Below, one piece after another: positions 32,821 through 43,453 of a DNA stretch of 64,000 nucleotides. Every line of letters starts with the position of its first letter. The first letter of the stretch is position 1. The position numbers were made by a program, and so were the translations under genes. The notes below the pieces were generated by a model. The model was given only the letters and a program-made list of their open reading frames with translations. It made no database searches and was not told the origin of the DNA. Origin of the DNA: Actinomycetota bacterium (lineage in GTDB: Bacteria > Actinomycetota > Actinomycetes > S36-B12 > UBA5976); the NCBI GenBank assembly GCA_009698575.1, contig WLPX01000006.1, forward strand, positions 1 to 64,000. Direction: 5' to 3'.

Positions 32821-34266
32821 GTGAACAACACGGGCGCACACTCTAATCCGCCCGCCGCAATTATTTTGTTAGCCGCTGGCGCTGGCACTCGCATGAAATC
32901 GACTAAGCCAAAAGTTTTGCACCAGGTTGCAGGCATGGCTTTGGTAGATCATGTGTTAGCAGCTGTAGCTCCGCTGGGAAGTACCAATACTTTGGTTGTG
33001 GTTGGTCATGACAAGGAATTAGTTTCCGAACACTTAAAGAACAAGCATCCAAAAGTTGTGACTGCTGTACAAGCCAAACAAAATGGCACCGGACATGCAG
33101 TAAAAGTCGCACTTGCTGAATTAGGAAAAGTGTCAGGACCAGTTCTAATTTTGGCGGGTGACACACCACTGCTTACTTCTGCTGACTTGCAAAACACCCT
33201 CGCGGGATTAGCTGGCAATTCTGCAACGGTCCTTACTGCGCACTTAGCCGATCCAACTGGGTACGGACGAATTGTTCGTGGCGCTGATGGCGGCCTAGAC
33301 AAAATTGTGGAACACAAAGACGCAACTGCCGAACAACTTGCTATCAGTGAAGTTAATTCTGGCGTTTATGCATTTGATGCCGACTTGTTACGCGCTGCGC
33401 TAGAAAACTTGGCGACTGATAATTCGCAAGGGGAACAGTACTTAACAGATGTCCTTGGAATTTTGCGTGGCCAAGGCCATAGCGTTGCTGCTGTTGTAAC
33501 TACCGAAGAAAACATTTTGGGCGTTAATGACCGCCGACAGCTTGCTGCAGCTGGAGCGGTTCTTCGTTCTCGGATTTGTGACGAGTGGATGCTAGCTGGC
33601 GTAACCATGGTCGACCCAACCACAGTGTGGATTGATCGAACTGTTGAACTCGAAGCTGATGTAACAATTTTGCCAAACGTCACAATTAGTGGTGCCAGCA
33701 AGATTCGCAATGGTGCCAACATCGGACCAGATTGCTCATTGCATGACACAGTAGTTGATCATTGCGCCACGGTAGTTAGAACTACCTCAAACGGTGCAAT
33801 TATTGGTGAACGTGCAAACGTTGGGCCATATACATATCTGCGCCCGGGCACAGTTCTTGGTGCTGGTGCAAAAGCTGGTGGCTTCGTAGAAATGAAGAAT
33901 GCCAATCTCGGCCCAAATGCAAAAGTGCCACACCTTTCTTATGTTGGCGACGCCACGATCGGCGAAGGCACCAACATTGGAGCAGCCACAGTATTCGTGA
34001 ACTATGACGGCCAAGAAAAGCATCACACCCAAGTCGGCAGTCACGTTCGGATCGGAAGCGACACCATGTTAGTTGCGCCGTTGGTTATTGGTGACGGTGC
34101 CTATACGGCCGCGGGCTCAGTTATTACTGAGGACGTGCCTGCAGGTTCAATGGCCGTTGGCCGGGCCCGACAGCGCAACATTGTTGACTGGGTGCTTCGA
34201 CGCAGACCCGGTAGCGACTCTGCCCAAGCAGCACTGGCAGACTCATCCCATAAGAACTCCAAGTAA
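32821..34266 (+). CDS. glmU: Bifunctional N-acetylglucosamine-1-P uridyltransferase / glucosamine-1-P acetyltransferase
   Basis: A 481-residue GlmU that makes UDP-GlcNAc for peptidoglycan. The uridyltransferase half starts with ILLAAGAGTRMKSTKPK and has QNGTGHAV and LAGDTPLL, with the metal-binding Asp. The second half is a left-handed beta-helix of hexapeptide repeats, including RPGTVLGAGAKAGGFVEMKN and SYVGDATIGEGTNIGA, which carry acetyltransferase residues, then a short tail. The gene is followed by prs after 10 bp, as in most bacteria, linking UDP-GlcNAc and PRPP synthesis. Confidence 0.97.
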   Translation: MNNTGAHSNPPAAIILLAAGAGTRMKSTKPKVLHQVAGMALVDHVLAAVAPLGSTNTLVVVGHDKELVSEHLKNKHPKVVTAVQAKQNGTGHAVKVALAELGKVSGPVLILAGDTPLLTSADLQNTLAGLAGNSATVLTAHLADPTGYGRIVRGADGGLDKIVEHKDATAEQLAISEVNSGVYAFDADLLRAALENLATDNSQGEQYLTDVLGILRGQGHSVAAVVTTEENILGVNDRRQLAAAGAVLRSRICDEWMLAGVTMVDPTTVWIDRTVELEADVTILPNVTISGASKIRNGANIGPDCSLHDTVVDHCATVVRTTSNGAIIGERANVGPYTYLRPGTVLGAGAKAGGFVEMKNANLGPNAKVPHLSYVGDATIGEGTNIGAATVFVNYDGQEKHHTQVGSHVRIGSDTMLVAPLVIGDGAYTAAGSVITEDVPAGSMAVGRARQRNIVDWVLRRRPGSDSAQAALADSSHKNSK

Positions 34267-34276
34267 AGGAAACAAG

Positions 34277-35257
34277 ATGACTGGCATCACGCAGAACAAT
34301 GCAAAGCGGATGGTTCTTATCGCAGGCCGGTCACACCCTGAATTAGCGAAAGCGGTCGCTGACAACTTAGGAACTGAGTTAGTTCCAACACGTGCTTTCA
34401 ACTTTGCAAATGGTGAAATCTTCGTTCGCTTCGAAGAGTCAATTCGTGGTTGCGACGTATTCGTACTGCAAACTCACGCAGCTCCAGTAAACGAGTGGAT
34501 CATGGAGCACTTGCTCATGGTTGATGCACTGAAACGTGCTTCAGCCAAGCGCATCACAGTTGTGGCACCGTTTTATGGTTACGCCCGGCAAGATAAAAAG
34601 CATGCTGGGCGCGAGCCAATCTCAGCGCGCTTGATGGCTGACCTATTTGCTGCGGCTGGTGCCGATCGCTTGATGAGCGTTGACTTACACACCGCTCAAA
34701 TTCAAGGTTTCTTTGATGGCCCAGTAGATCACTTATTTGCACTTCCAATTTTGGCTGCGCATGTTGGGCGCACGGTTGACCGCGACAAAATTACAGTGGT
34801 CTCACCGGATGCTGGACGAGTTCGGGTTGCAGAACGCTGGACGGATATTTTGGGTGCGCCACTTGCCATCATGCATAAGCGTCGTGATCCAGATGTCCCA
34901 AATGAAGCCAAGGTACTTGAAGTAGTCGGTGACGTTAATGGTCGAGTTTGTGTAATCGTTGACGACATGATCGATACCGGCGGCACGATCGTAAAAGCAT
35001 CAGAAGCATTATTTGAAAATGGCGCCTCTGATGTAATTGTTACTGCGACTCATGGAATTTTCTCATCACCTGCAGCCCAGCGCTTACAAGATTCCGGTAT
35101 CCGCGAGGTAGTCGTTACAGACACACTTCCGATTGCTGTTGAAAATCAATTCTCAAATCTGACTATCTTGCCTATTGCTCCGTTGCTAGCTCGGGCAATC
35201 AAAGAAGTCTTCGATGAAGGCTCCGTGGCAAGTTTGTTCGACCATGTCGGCGTGTAA
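34277..35257 (+). CDS. prs: Ribose-phosphate pyrophosphokinase
   Basis: A 326-residue PRPP synthase. The ATG at 34277 has AAAGGA upstream at good spacing and gives the normal family length; the longer frame starting in glmU is spurious. Motifs: FANGEIFVRF, VVAPFYGYARQDKK with the flexible-loop Arg, the SVDLHTAQIQGFFD metal site, VSPDAGRVRVA, and the PRPP loop VIVDDMIDTGGTI near residue 226. It makes the activated ribose used for nucleotides, His and Trp. Confidence 0.97.
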   Translation: MTGITQNNAKRMVLIAGRSHPELAKAVADNLGTELVPTRAFNFANGEIFVRFEESIRGCDVFVLQTHAAPVNEWIMEHLLMVDALKRASAKRITVVAPFYGYARQDKKHAGREPISARLMADLFAAAGADRLMSVDLHTAQIQGFFDGPVDHLFALPILAAHVGRTVDRDKITVVSPDAGRVRVAERWTDILGAPLAIMHKRRDPDVPNEAKVLEVVGDVNGRVCVIVDDMIDTGGTIVKASEALFENGASDVIVTATHGIFSSPAAQRLQDSGIREVVVTDTLPIAVENQFSNLTILPIAPLLARAIKEVFDEGSVASLFDHVGV

Positions 35258-35294
35258 CTAAATCCACCGATATTTGTCAAGGTTTTGGCTAATT

Positions 35295-35418
35295 TTGGTC
35301 AGATGTCTATACCTGGGCTAATCTAGGGATGCTCCTCGGCGAGGGCCCTAAAAAGCCGTAATCGACGAAGGTCCGTTGTGGAGCTATCCATAAATGACCT
35401 AGTTCGAGGAGAAATACA
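35295..35418 (+). promoter_or_regulatory. Promoter and structured leader of rplY
   Basis: A -35 TTGGTC (35295-35300) and -10 TAATCT (35319-35324) lie 18 bp apart. The predicted leader of about 90 nt contains a hairpin: CCTC-GGC-GAGG (35334-35344), extended by an outer AGGG/CCCT pairing (35325-35349). A long leader is unusual in this window, where many genes appear leaderless, so post-transcriptional control of the ribosomal protein is possible. GAGGAGA before the rplY ATG is a good ribosome site. Confidence 0.45.
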
Positions 35419-35895
35419 ATGAGTGACGCATTAGTCGCCGAAGCCCGTTCAGATTTTGGTAAGGGTGCTGCACGTCGCCTACGCCGTGACGGCAAAGTTC
35501 CAGCTGTGGTTTATGGCCACGGCATTACCCCAATCCACATTGCTCTAGATGCTCACACCTTGCGCTTAACACTTCGCAAGAAAGTTACATCCCTAGAGAT
35601 CGTGCTCAATGGAAAAACCGAAACTGTAGCGCCTCGCGATCTACAGATCGATCCAGTAACCCGAGGCATAGAACACGTTGACTTGGTTTATGTAACTGCA
35701 GCGGAAGCTGCTTCCCTTGCGCGCGAAGCTGTTGAAGCTCATGCTCGTCAGGAAGAAGCATCAGCTGCAGCAATCGCACACGCAGAATCAAAGGCAGCAG
35801 CTCGCGCTGATGCCGATGCTGCAAATGTTGGCGATGCACCTGCTAGTTCAAGCAATGACAGCAGCGATGCACCTGCAGGGGAATCTGCAGAGTAA
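35419..35895 (+). CDS. rplY: 50S ribosomal protein L25, short form with Ala-rich tail
   Basis: A 158-residue L25. Residues ~1-92 form the 5S-rRNA-binding domain (GKGAARRLRRDGKVPAVVYG, RDLQIDPVTRGIEHVDLV). The usual C-terminal TL5/CTC beta-domain (around 90-120 residues) is absent; instead a tail of ~65 residues rich in Ala, Glu, Asp and Ser follows, partly helical (EEASAAAIAHAESKAAARAD) and then disordered. Mycobacterial members have a full CTC domain plus a tail, from memory. Whether the tail still contacts the ribosome is unknown. Pth follows 4 bp later. Confidence 0.88.
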   Translation: MSDALVAEARSDFGKGAARRLRRDGKVPAVVYGHGITPIHIALDAHTLRLTLRKKVTSLEIVLNGKTETVAPRDLQIDPVTRGIEHVDLVYVTAAEAASLAREAVEAHARQEEASAAAIAHAESKAAARADADAANVGDAPASSSNDSSDAPAGESAE

Positions 35896-35899
35896 GACC

Positions 35900-36478
35900 G
35901 TGTCTGATAACGGTGCGTGGCTTGTTGTGGGACTCGGTAATCCGGGTCCCACATACGCATCTACGCGCCACAATATCGGCGCGATGGTTATTGACGAACT
36001 AGCCGCACAAAACTCAGGAAAGCTAACTCGGCATAAACGAGCCCTAGCTGAAGTATGCGAGACACGAATTAATGGCATCCAAACGATTTTGGTGAAACCG
36101 CTTTCCTATATGAATGAATCCGGTGGCCCAGTTAAAGCGTTAGCAAGTTTTTATAAGGTGCCCCTAGAACAAATAGTGGTGCTTCATGATGAGCTCGACA
36201 TCACGTTAGCCGCGATTCGTGTGAAATTTGGTGGCGGCGACAATGGCCACAATGGTTTAAAGTCCATTCGCTCCGCTTTTGACAGTGGCGACTGGCATCG
36301 AATTCGATTAGGTATCGGGCGACCTCCTGGCCAGCAAGATCCGGCAGATTTTGTATTGCGAAACTTTGCAACCTCAGAGGCCACGCAAGTTGCGGAATTA
36401 AGGACTCAAGGTTGCGAAGCCGTTGCCTGTCTAATTACCGAAGGCTTAGTGGCAGCTCAGAATGCGTATAACTCATGA
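35900..36478 (+). CDS. pth: Peptidyl-tRNA hydrolase
   Basis: A 192-residue Pth, which recycles peptidyl-tRNAs that drop off ribosomes. The GTG at 35900 gives the canonical start (WLVVGLGNPGPTYASTRHNIG, containing the catalytic His); the longer frame into rplY is spurious. MNESGGPV, VLHDELDI and GGGDNGHNGLKSI are the other signature motifs. It is coupled to rplY, as in many Actinobacteria, and its stop overlaps the next gene's ATG by 4 bp. Confidence 0.96.
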   Translation: MSDNGAWLVVGLGNPGPTYASTRHNIGAMVIDELAAQNSGKLTRHKRALAEVCETRINGIQTILVKPLSYMNESGGPVKALASFYKVPLEQIVVLHDELDITLAAIRVKFGGGDNGHNGLKSIRSAFDSGDWHRIRLGIGRPPGQQDPADFVLRNFATSEATQVAELRTQGCEAVACLITEGLVAAQNAYNS

Positions 36479-37281
36479 ACGATCACGAGTTAGCCCGAAA
36501 ATTAGCTCGGGAAACCGGATCTTTATTACTTGGGCTGCGTACACACGCAGCAAGCATTTCAAATTCTACGGACAGCGCTCGGTCAGCATTAGCCGAAGAG
36601 ATTCTGGGAAGCGAAGGCGATCGCGTCGCTCACGATTATTTGCTGGAGCAGTTCACAATTCACCGACCGGATGATGTGGTCTTGAGTGAAGAGGGCGACT
36701 TGGAAGTCGAACGACTCTCCGCAAATCGCGTTTGGATTGTGGATCCGCTTGATGGCACTGCGCAATATTCTTCTGGTGGGGATGACTTTGCAGTTCATAT
36801 TGCGCTTTGGCAAGCTGATTCTGACCTGGCTGGCAAGATAACAGCCGCTAGCGTTTCGGTACCTGCACGCAACGAACTTTGGTCAATGGATGAACCCATC
36901 CAGCGTTACCAACCCAAAGGTGAACCAATTCGAATTTTAGTTTCCCGCAGTCGCCCGCCTAAAGAACTTGCAAACGTAGTTGCAGCACTCCAGCAACAAC
37001 TTCCAGAACGTGGCCAAGTCCAAGTCATCCCAATGGGATCAGTTGGAGCAAAAGTTGGCGCGATCTTGTCAGACCAGGCTGATGCCTACTTTAATTCGGG
37101 TGGATTTTACGAATGGGACTTAGCCGCGCCACTTGGAATCGCCATCCACAACGGATTAGACGTTACCGACTGTAGGGGAAAGCAAATTGAATTGAACCAA
37201 GTTAATTTGCGCGTGAAAGATATTTTGATTTCGCGTAACGAGTTAACTGCAACGATTGTCTCTGCTCTGGCACAAAAATGA
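36475..37281 (+). CDS. Inositol-monophosphatase-fold phosphatase (CysQ-like)
   Basis: A 268-residue IMPase-superfamily member. The metal sites appear in VVLSEEGDLE and VWIVDPLDGTAQYSSG, and the C-terminal motif in GGFYEWDLAAPLGIA. The order E-E, then DPLDGT, then WD is the family arrangement. The closest function is CysQ, which removes the 3'-phosphate of PAP/PAPS, though an inositol phosphatase role (mycothiol starts from inositol) cannot be excluded. The ATG overlaps pth by 4 bp and the stop overlaps mfd by 4 bp, so it is translated as part of the rplY-pth-mfd run. Confidence 0.88.
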   Translation: MNDHELARKLARETGSLLLGLRTHAASISNSTDSARSALAEEILGSEGDRVAHDYLLEQFTIHRPDDVVLSEEGDLEVERLSANRVWIVDPLDGTAQYSSGGDDFAVHIALWQADSDLAGKITAASVSVPARNELWSMDEPIQRYQPKGEPIRILVSRSRPPKELANVVAALQQQLPERGQVQVIPMGSVGAKVGAILSDQADAYFNSGGFYEWDLAAPLGIAIHNGLDVTDCRGKQIELNQVNLRVKDILISRNELTATIVSALAQK

Positions 37282-40200
37282 CGTTAGGTGCAGTGAGCAA
37301 AGCCATTGCTCAAGATGAAGTTATTCAAGAATCGATTTCCGACGTGGCTGCAAAAGTCAGACTTCGATTAGCGTTACCAAAATCGGCAATTTCATATGTC
37401 GCAGCAGTAGTTGCCCAAAACTATCCAGTTGTTTTAATTGCAGCAACGGAACGTGCTGCGCAAGATTATGCAAATGTGTTACAGGATTTTGTGCCCGCAC
37501 AAAACATTGCGATTTTCCCTGCCTGGGAAACTTTGCCGCATGAACGCTTGAGCCCAAGTAGCGATACGGTCGGCAGACGTATGGCAGTGTTGCGCCGATT
37601 AGCTCACCCCGACGAAATTGGTCCAATCACAGTTTTGGTAACTAGCGCTCGGGCATTTATTCAGCCAATCGTTGCTGGTTTGGGTCAAATTCCAGCCTTG
37701 AACTTTGCCGCAGGTGATGACCTGGCACTAGAGCAATTAGTTGGCGAACTATCTCGGCTGGGCTTTGAGCGCGTTGACTTGGTGGATCGTCGTGGCCAAT
37801 TCGCAGTTCGCGGTGGAATTGTGGATTTGTTTCCACCTGCCGAAGAGCACCCACTTCGCGTGGAATTCTGGGGCGATACCGTGGAAGAGATTCGTGCCTT
37901 TTCGATTGCCGATCAAAGGTCGCTAGGCACCGCAGTTGATCGAGTTTTTGCCACAGCCTGTCGAGAATTGTTAATTACGGAAGACGTGGTTAAGCGAGCG
38001 AGCAAATTAGCGCTGCAACACCCTGAGCTAGCAGAAATTTTGGAAAAGGTATCAGCAGGAATTGCGGCCGAAGGCATGGAGAGCCTGATTCCAGTCTTGG
38101 TTCCAAAACTTGAATTATTAATTGATGTAGTCAATCCCAAATCAATAATCATTGAAGCTGAGCCGGAACGATTAGAAACTCGCGCTCATGAATTGGTTTC
38201 CACTAGTGCGGAATTTCTAGAAGCTTCGTGGAGTAATGCCACTGCGGGAAATGTAACTCCAATTGATTTAGGCGCAAGTGCCTTTCGGGACTATCAGGAA
38301 TTACGGGACGCCAGTAGCACTTTTGCTTGGCTTGGACTTTCAACTTTGGCTGGGCCACAAGATCAGTCGCCGGCTTTTGAGCAAATTCGAGATTACCGAT
38401 CCCGCGTTGATGAGTTTGCAACTGACATTCGTACTTGGTGGCAAGCAAAGCAACAAGTTGCCGTTGTCATGGCTGGGCATGGCTCAACTGAGCGCCTAGT
38501 GGCTACTTTGATGGAATTAGGTATTCCAGCGAGACAAACGGAAGTTCTCACACCTGGACTTACTGAAAATGTAGTGGAAGTGACAGTAGGTCACTTAGAA
38601 AACGGCATCCATGCCAAGTCTGCAAACTTAGTAGTTATTACTGAAGTTGATTTATTTGGCAGTCGCGATACTGCTCGAGATACGCGTAGCCTGCCAAGTA
38701 AGCGCAGAGCAGTAATCGATCCATTAACTTTAAAAAGCGGAGACCATGTAGTTCACGAACAACATGGTGTCGGTAAATACATAGAAATGTCGCAACGCAC
38801 AATAGCAAATGCCACGCGCGAATATTTAGTAATTGAATACGCAGCAAGTAAACGTGGGCAACGTGGGGACCGACTTTATGTTCCCAGTGATCAGTTGGAT
38901 CAAGTCACTAGATATGTAGGTGGCGAAGCGCCTTCACTTAACAGACTGGGTGGCGGGGACTGGGCTGCAACTAAGTCTCGAGCTCGACGCGCAGTTCGCC
39001 AGATAGCGGGAGAGTTGATTCGGCTTTATGCCGCACGTATGGCAAGTAAGGGTTTTGCTTTTTCAGGCGATAGTCCGTGGCAACGTGAATTAGAAGATGC
39101 CTTCGAGTATGTGGAAACTCCCGATCAGTTAGTAACAATCGAAGAAGTCAAACGCGACATGGAAAACGATGTGCCAATGGATCGCTTGGTCTGTGGCGAT
39201 GTTGGATATGGCAAAACTGAAATTGCAGTTCGCGCTGCATTTAAAGCTGTGCAAGATGGAAAACAAGTTGCGATCTTGGTACCAACCACATTGTTGGTCC
39301 AGCAACACTTTGAAACGTTTTCTCGGCGGTATGCACAATTCCCAGTAAAGCTAGCTGCGCTTTCCAGATTCCAAACAGATTCCCAAGTCCGAGAAGTTTT
39401 TGCGGGAATTACCGATGGCACCATCGACATAGTTATTGGTACGCACCGATTGTTTAATCCTGAAGTTAGATTCAGAGATTTGGGCTTAGTCATAGTTGAT
39501 GAAGAGCAGCGATTTGGTGTTGAACATAAAGAACACTTAAAAGCACTTCGCACCAATGTCGACATGTTAACGATGTCCGCCACTCCAATACCGCGGACGT
39601 TAGAAATGGCCGTAACTGGATTGCGAGAAATGTCTACGATCCAGACACCACCGGAAGAACGTCATCCAGTTCTAACCACAGTTGGTCCCTATGACGAAAA
39701 ATTTATTACGGCTGCCATTCACCGCGAATTAATTCGAGATGGTCAAGTTTTCTTTGTGCATAACCGAGTAGAAAGCATTAACCGAGTTGCCGCACGGTTG
39801 GCCGAGATAGTTCCGGAAGCTCGTATCGCAGTAGCGCACGGTCAAATGAACGAACATACTCTCGAGCAAATAATCGTAGATTTCTGGGAACACAAATTCG
39901 ACATTTTGGTTTCGACGACAATTATTGAAAGTGGCCTGGACATTCCAAATGCCAACACTTTAATTGTTGATCGCGCCGAGACTTTTGGACTTTCGCAATT
40001 ACATCAACTTCGGGGCCGGGTAGGTCGTAGTCGAGAACGTGGTTATGCATATTTCTTGTATGCTCCGGATCGACCATTGAGTGAGAATGCACATGACCGG
40101 CTTTCCACAATTGCTGCCCATACTGACTTAGGTTCCGGCATGGCAGTTGCTATGAAAGATCTTGAAATCCGTGGCGCTGGAAATTTACTTGGTGGCGAAC

Positions 40201-40760
40201 AAAGCGGTCACATCGCTGACGTTGGATTTGATTTGTATGTCCGGCTTGTTGGTGAAGCAGTTGCCGAGGTTCGATCTGGTGGCCAAATTGTCGTAGATGA
40301 AGTTGTAAAAGTTGAATTGCCCGTGGATGCTCACTTGCCGCATAGCTATGTGCCCGAGGAGCGATTACGTCTTGAGGCGTATCGTCGTCTGGCTGATGCT
40401 CGAACACTGGATGATGTAACTGCAGTTGTTGAAGAGCTAGCAGATCGCTACGGAACTCTTCCGATTCCAGTAGAAACTTTAGTTTCGATCGCTCGCCTTC
40501 GCGTTAACCTGCAGGCCGTTGGAATCACAGAAGTGATTGCAACTTCGTCTAGTGTGAAATTTGCGCCAGTGGAATTACCAGAATCGCGGATACTGCGCCT
40601 TAATCGCCTTTACCCAGGATCTGTCATTAAACCTGCAACGCGTACGATTGTGGTACCCCGCACTAAAGGTTCACTAATCGGTGTCGCCAACCAGGCATCT
40701 GATGTTGACCTAGTTGAGTGGGTTTCCACATGGGTGGCAACAGTCGTTGCTGCTGAGTAA
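37278..40760 (+). CDS. mfd: Transcription-repair coupling factor
   Basis: A 1160-residue Mfd, which removes RNA polymerase stalled at DNA lesions and recruits UvrA. N-terminal UvrB-like modules span about 1-350 (PAWETLPHERLSPSSDTVGR), then the RNA-polymerase-interacting domain near 490-550 (KSGDHVVHEQHGVGKYI). The SF2 translocase follows with GDVGYGKTEIA (Walker A, near 640), DEEQRFG (near 741), TATPIPR-like SATPIPRTLEM, and HQLRGRVGRS. The TRCF C-terminal domain ends the protein. The length is normal. It is the last gene of the pth run; the next starts 35 bp later. Confidence 0.97.
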   Translation: MTLGAVSKAIAQDEVIQESISDVAAKVRLRLALPKSAISYVAAVVAQNYPVVLIAATERAAQDYANVLQDFVPAQNIAIFPAWETLPHERLSPSSDTVGRRMAVLRRLAHPDEIGPITVLVTSARAFIQPIVAGLGQIPALNFAAGDDLALEQLVGELSRLGFERVDLVDRRGQFAVRGGIVDLFPPAEEHPLRVEFWGDTVEEIRAFSIADQRSLGTAVDRVFATACRELLITEDVVKRASKLALQHPELAEILEKVSAGIAAEGMESLIPVLVPKLELLIDVVNPKSIIIEAEPERLETRAHELVSTSAEFLEASWSNATAGNVTPIDLGASAFRDYQELRDASSTFAWLGLSTLAGPQDQSPAFEQIRDYRSRVDEFATDIRTWWQAKQQVAVVMAGHGSTERLVATLMELGIPARQTEVLTPGLTENVVEVTVGHLENGIHAKSANLVVITEVDLFGSRDTARDTRSLPSKRRAVIDPLTLKSGDHVVHEQHGVGKYIEMSQRTIANATREYLVIEYAASKRGQRGDRLYVPSDQLDQVTRYVGGEAPSLNRLGGGDWAATKSRARRAVRQIAGELIRLYAARMASKGFAFSGDSPWQRELEDAFEYVETPDQLVTIEEVKRDMENDVPMDRLVCGDVGYGKTEIAVRAAFKAVQDGKQVAILVPTTLLVQQHFETFSRRYAQFPVKLAALSRFQTDSQVREVFAGITDGTIDIVIGTHRLFNPEVRFRDLGLVIVDEEQRFGVEHKEHLKALRTNVDMLTMSATPIPRTLEMAVTGLREMSTIQTPPEERHPVLTTVGPYDEKFITAAIHRELIRDGQVFFVHNRVESINRVAARLAEIVPEARIAVAHGQMNEHTLEQIIVDFWEHKFDILVSTTIIESGLDIPNANTLIVDRAETFGLSQLHQLRGRVGRSRERGYAYFLYAPDRPLSENAHDRLSTIAAHTDLGSGMAVAMKDLEIRGAGNLLGGEQSGHIADVGFDLYVRLVGEAVAEVRSGGQIVVDEVVKVELPVDAHLPHSYVPEERLRLEAYRRLADARTLDDVTAVVEELADRYGTLPIPVETLVSIARLRVNLQAVGITEVIATSSSVKFAPVELPESRILRLNRLYPGSVIKPATRTIVVPRTKGSLIGVANQASDVDLVEWVSTWVATVVAAE

Positions 40761-40795
40761 TAAAATTAACTTATTGTTCTGCGAGAGGAAAATCA

Positions 40796-41416
40796 GTGAA
40801 GCTTCGTGCCATAGCAGCAGCCGTCGTAAGTGCTGCAGTACTTACTGGATGCGCTGATACCCCAAAGCTTGCCGGTAGTGCAGCAATTATTGATGGCAAG
40901 GCTATTTCTGCAGCAACAGTCTCCGAGCGAATTGATCAAGTGCGGTCACAAATCCAAATCACCGATCCAGGGTTAGTCAGTGCGGTACCAAGTTTGGTTC
41001 AAATTGGCCAGCGCTCTGTTGATCACTTTGTGCTCCATGCCTTAATTGAAGAAGCGGTGAAGCGAGAAGGAATTAAGATCACTGAGCTAGAGGTAACCTC
41101 TTATCGCGACCAAGTTTTTGCACAATACACAAAGGATTCAATCGAAGCGCAGTTAGTGAGTCAAAATGCGGTTCCTGCAACGGGAGTAGAAGAATTCATG
41201 TTCGAAATCTTGGCGCAACGAGCGTTAATGGAAAAACTTGTACCTGGCGGTTCAAAAACTATTCAAACCCAGGCACTTATTGACTACATGACAAAACTAA
41301 GTCAAGAGATTGGCGTGGAACTTAACCCACGTTATGGCAAGTGGGATCCAAGCAATCTAATTAGTACGCCAGGCGACAAAACATTGTCGGTACCGCTTCC
41401 AATTTCATTAGGTTAA
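40796..41416 (+). CDS. Lipoprotein with SurA-N-like domain
   Basis: A 206-residue lipoprotein. The signal (MKLRAIAAAVVSAAVL) ends in the lipobox LTGC, so Cys18 would carry the lipid. The mature part is helical and begins GSAAIIDGKAISAATVSERI, a pattern of SurA-N/trigger-factor-like extracytoplasmic folding factors, without a visible PPIase domain. In mycobacteria a lipoprotein gene (lpqU) also lies between mfd and eno, but that protein is of a different type as I recall. GAGAGGA lies 6 bp before the GTG. It may assist folding of exported proteins. Confidence 0.8.
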   Translation: MKLRAIAAAVVSAAVLTGCADTPKLAGSAAIIDGKAISAATVSERIDQVRSQIQITDPGLVSAVPSLVQIGQRSVDHFVLHALIEEAVKREGIKITELEVTSYRDQVFAQYTKDSIEAQLVSQNAVPATGVEEFMFEILAQRALMEKLVPGGSKTIQTQALIDYMTKLSQEIGVELNPRYGKWDPSNLISTPGDKTLSVPLPISLG

Positions 41417-41422
41417 TACTTC

Positions 41423-42082
41423 ATGAGTACACCTGTGGAACAGTTAGTTCAGGTGATGGATCAACTTCGAAGTCCAGGGGGTTGCCCGTGGGATGCCGAG
41501 CAAACTCATGAAAGCTTGGCGCGCTACTTACTAGAGGAAACTTACGAAGCTTTAGAAGCAATGGATCAAGGAGACTTAGGATCCTTGCGCGAAGAACTAG
41601 GAGATCTATTACTCCAAGTTGATTTCCACGCTCGGATCGCCCAAGAAGCGGATCCAGAATTCTCTCTTGATGCGATTGCGCAAGGAGTAGTCGAAAAGTT
41701 AATTCGTCGCCACCCACATGTCTTTACGGATTTAGTCGTTAGTTCAAACGAAGAACTGGAAGCTAACTGGGCCAAAATTAAGTCCGAAGAAAAGCATCGC
41801 GAGTCAGTTACCGATGGTGTTCCAATTGCGATGCCTGCATTGCAATTGGCAACCCAGTTAATCTATCGGGCTCGAAATTCAGATGTTCCCGCAAGTGACT
41901 CAAGTCTAAAAAATTCGCTTCGCCAAATCATAGGCGACACTTCGCAAGAACAAATTGCAGCTCTGCTGGTAGCTACGGTCGAACTTGCTCGAGAAAATGA
42001 CATAGATGCCGAGTCCGTACTACGCGCTGAAATGATGCGGTATCGCACCAACATTAGACATGCTGAGGGTCTGAAGGATTAA
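41423..42082 (+). CDS. mazG: Nucleoside triphosphate pyrophosphohydrolase
   Basis: A 219-residue MazG, which hydrolyses non-canonical or excess NTPs to NMP and PPi. The all-alpha fold begins with the family signature SPGGCPWDAEQTHESLARY, followed by EETYEALEAM and EELGDLLLQVDFHARI, whose Glu and Asp residues bind Mg2+. RHPHVF is also typical. A single full N-terminal domain is clear; the C-terminal part is shorter than in E. coli MazG. The order mfd, lipoprotein, mazG, eno is characteristic of Actinobacteria. Confidence 0.95.
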   Translation: MSTPVEQLVQVMDQLRSPGGCPWDAEQTHESLARYLLEETYEALEAMDQGDLGSLREELGDLLLQVDFHARIAQEADPEFSLDAIAQGVVEKLIRRHPHVFTDLVVSSNEELEANWAKIKSEEKHRESVTDGVPIAMPALQLATQLIYRARNSDVPASDSSLKNSLRQIIGDTSQEQIAALLVATVELARENDIDAESVLRAEMMRYRTNIRHAEGLKD

Positions 42083-42139
42083 GGCACTACAACGGTTTCA
42101 GTAGACTATTTGTAAGCGAGGAAGCCTCGCCTTAGCTAA

Positions 42140-43435
<1,296 letters not shown>

Positions 43436-43453
43436 ACAAGGCAGACTTATTAC

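Noticed and set aside
34073-34276. N-terminal extension of prs into glmU
   Set aside because: The extension is in another frame of glmU and lacks family similarity; AAAGGA marks the ATG at 34277.
35717-35899. N-terminal extension of pth into rplY
   Set aside because: The Pth family start (WLVVGLGNPG) fits the GTG at 35900; the rest is a shadow of the rplY tail.
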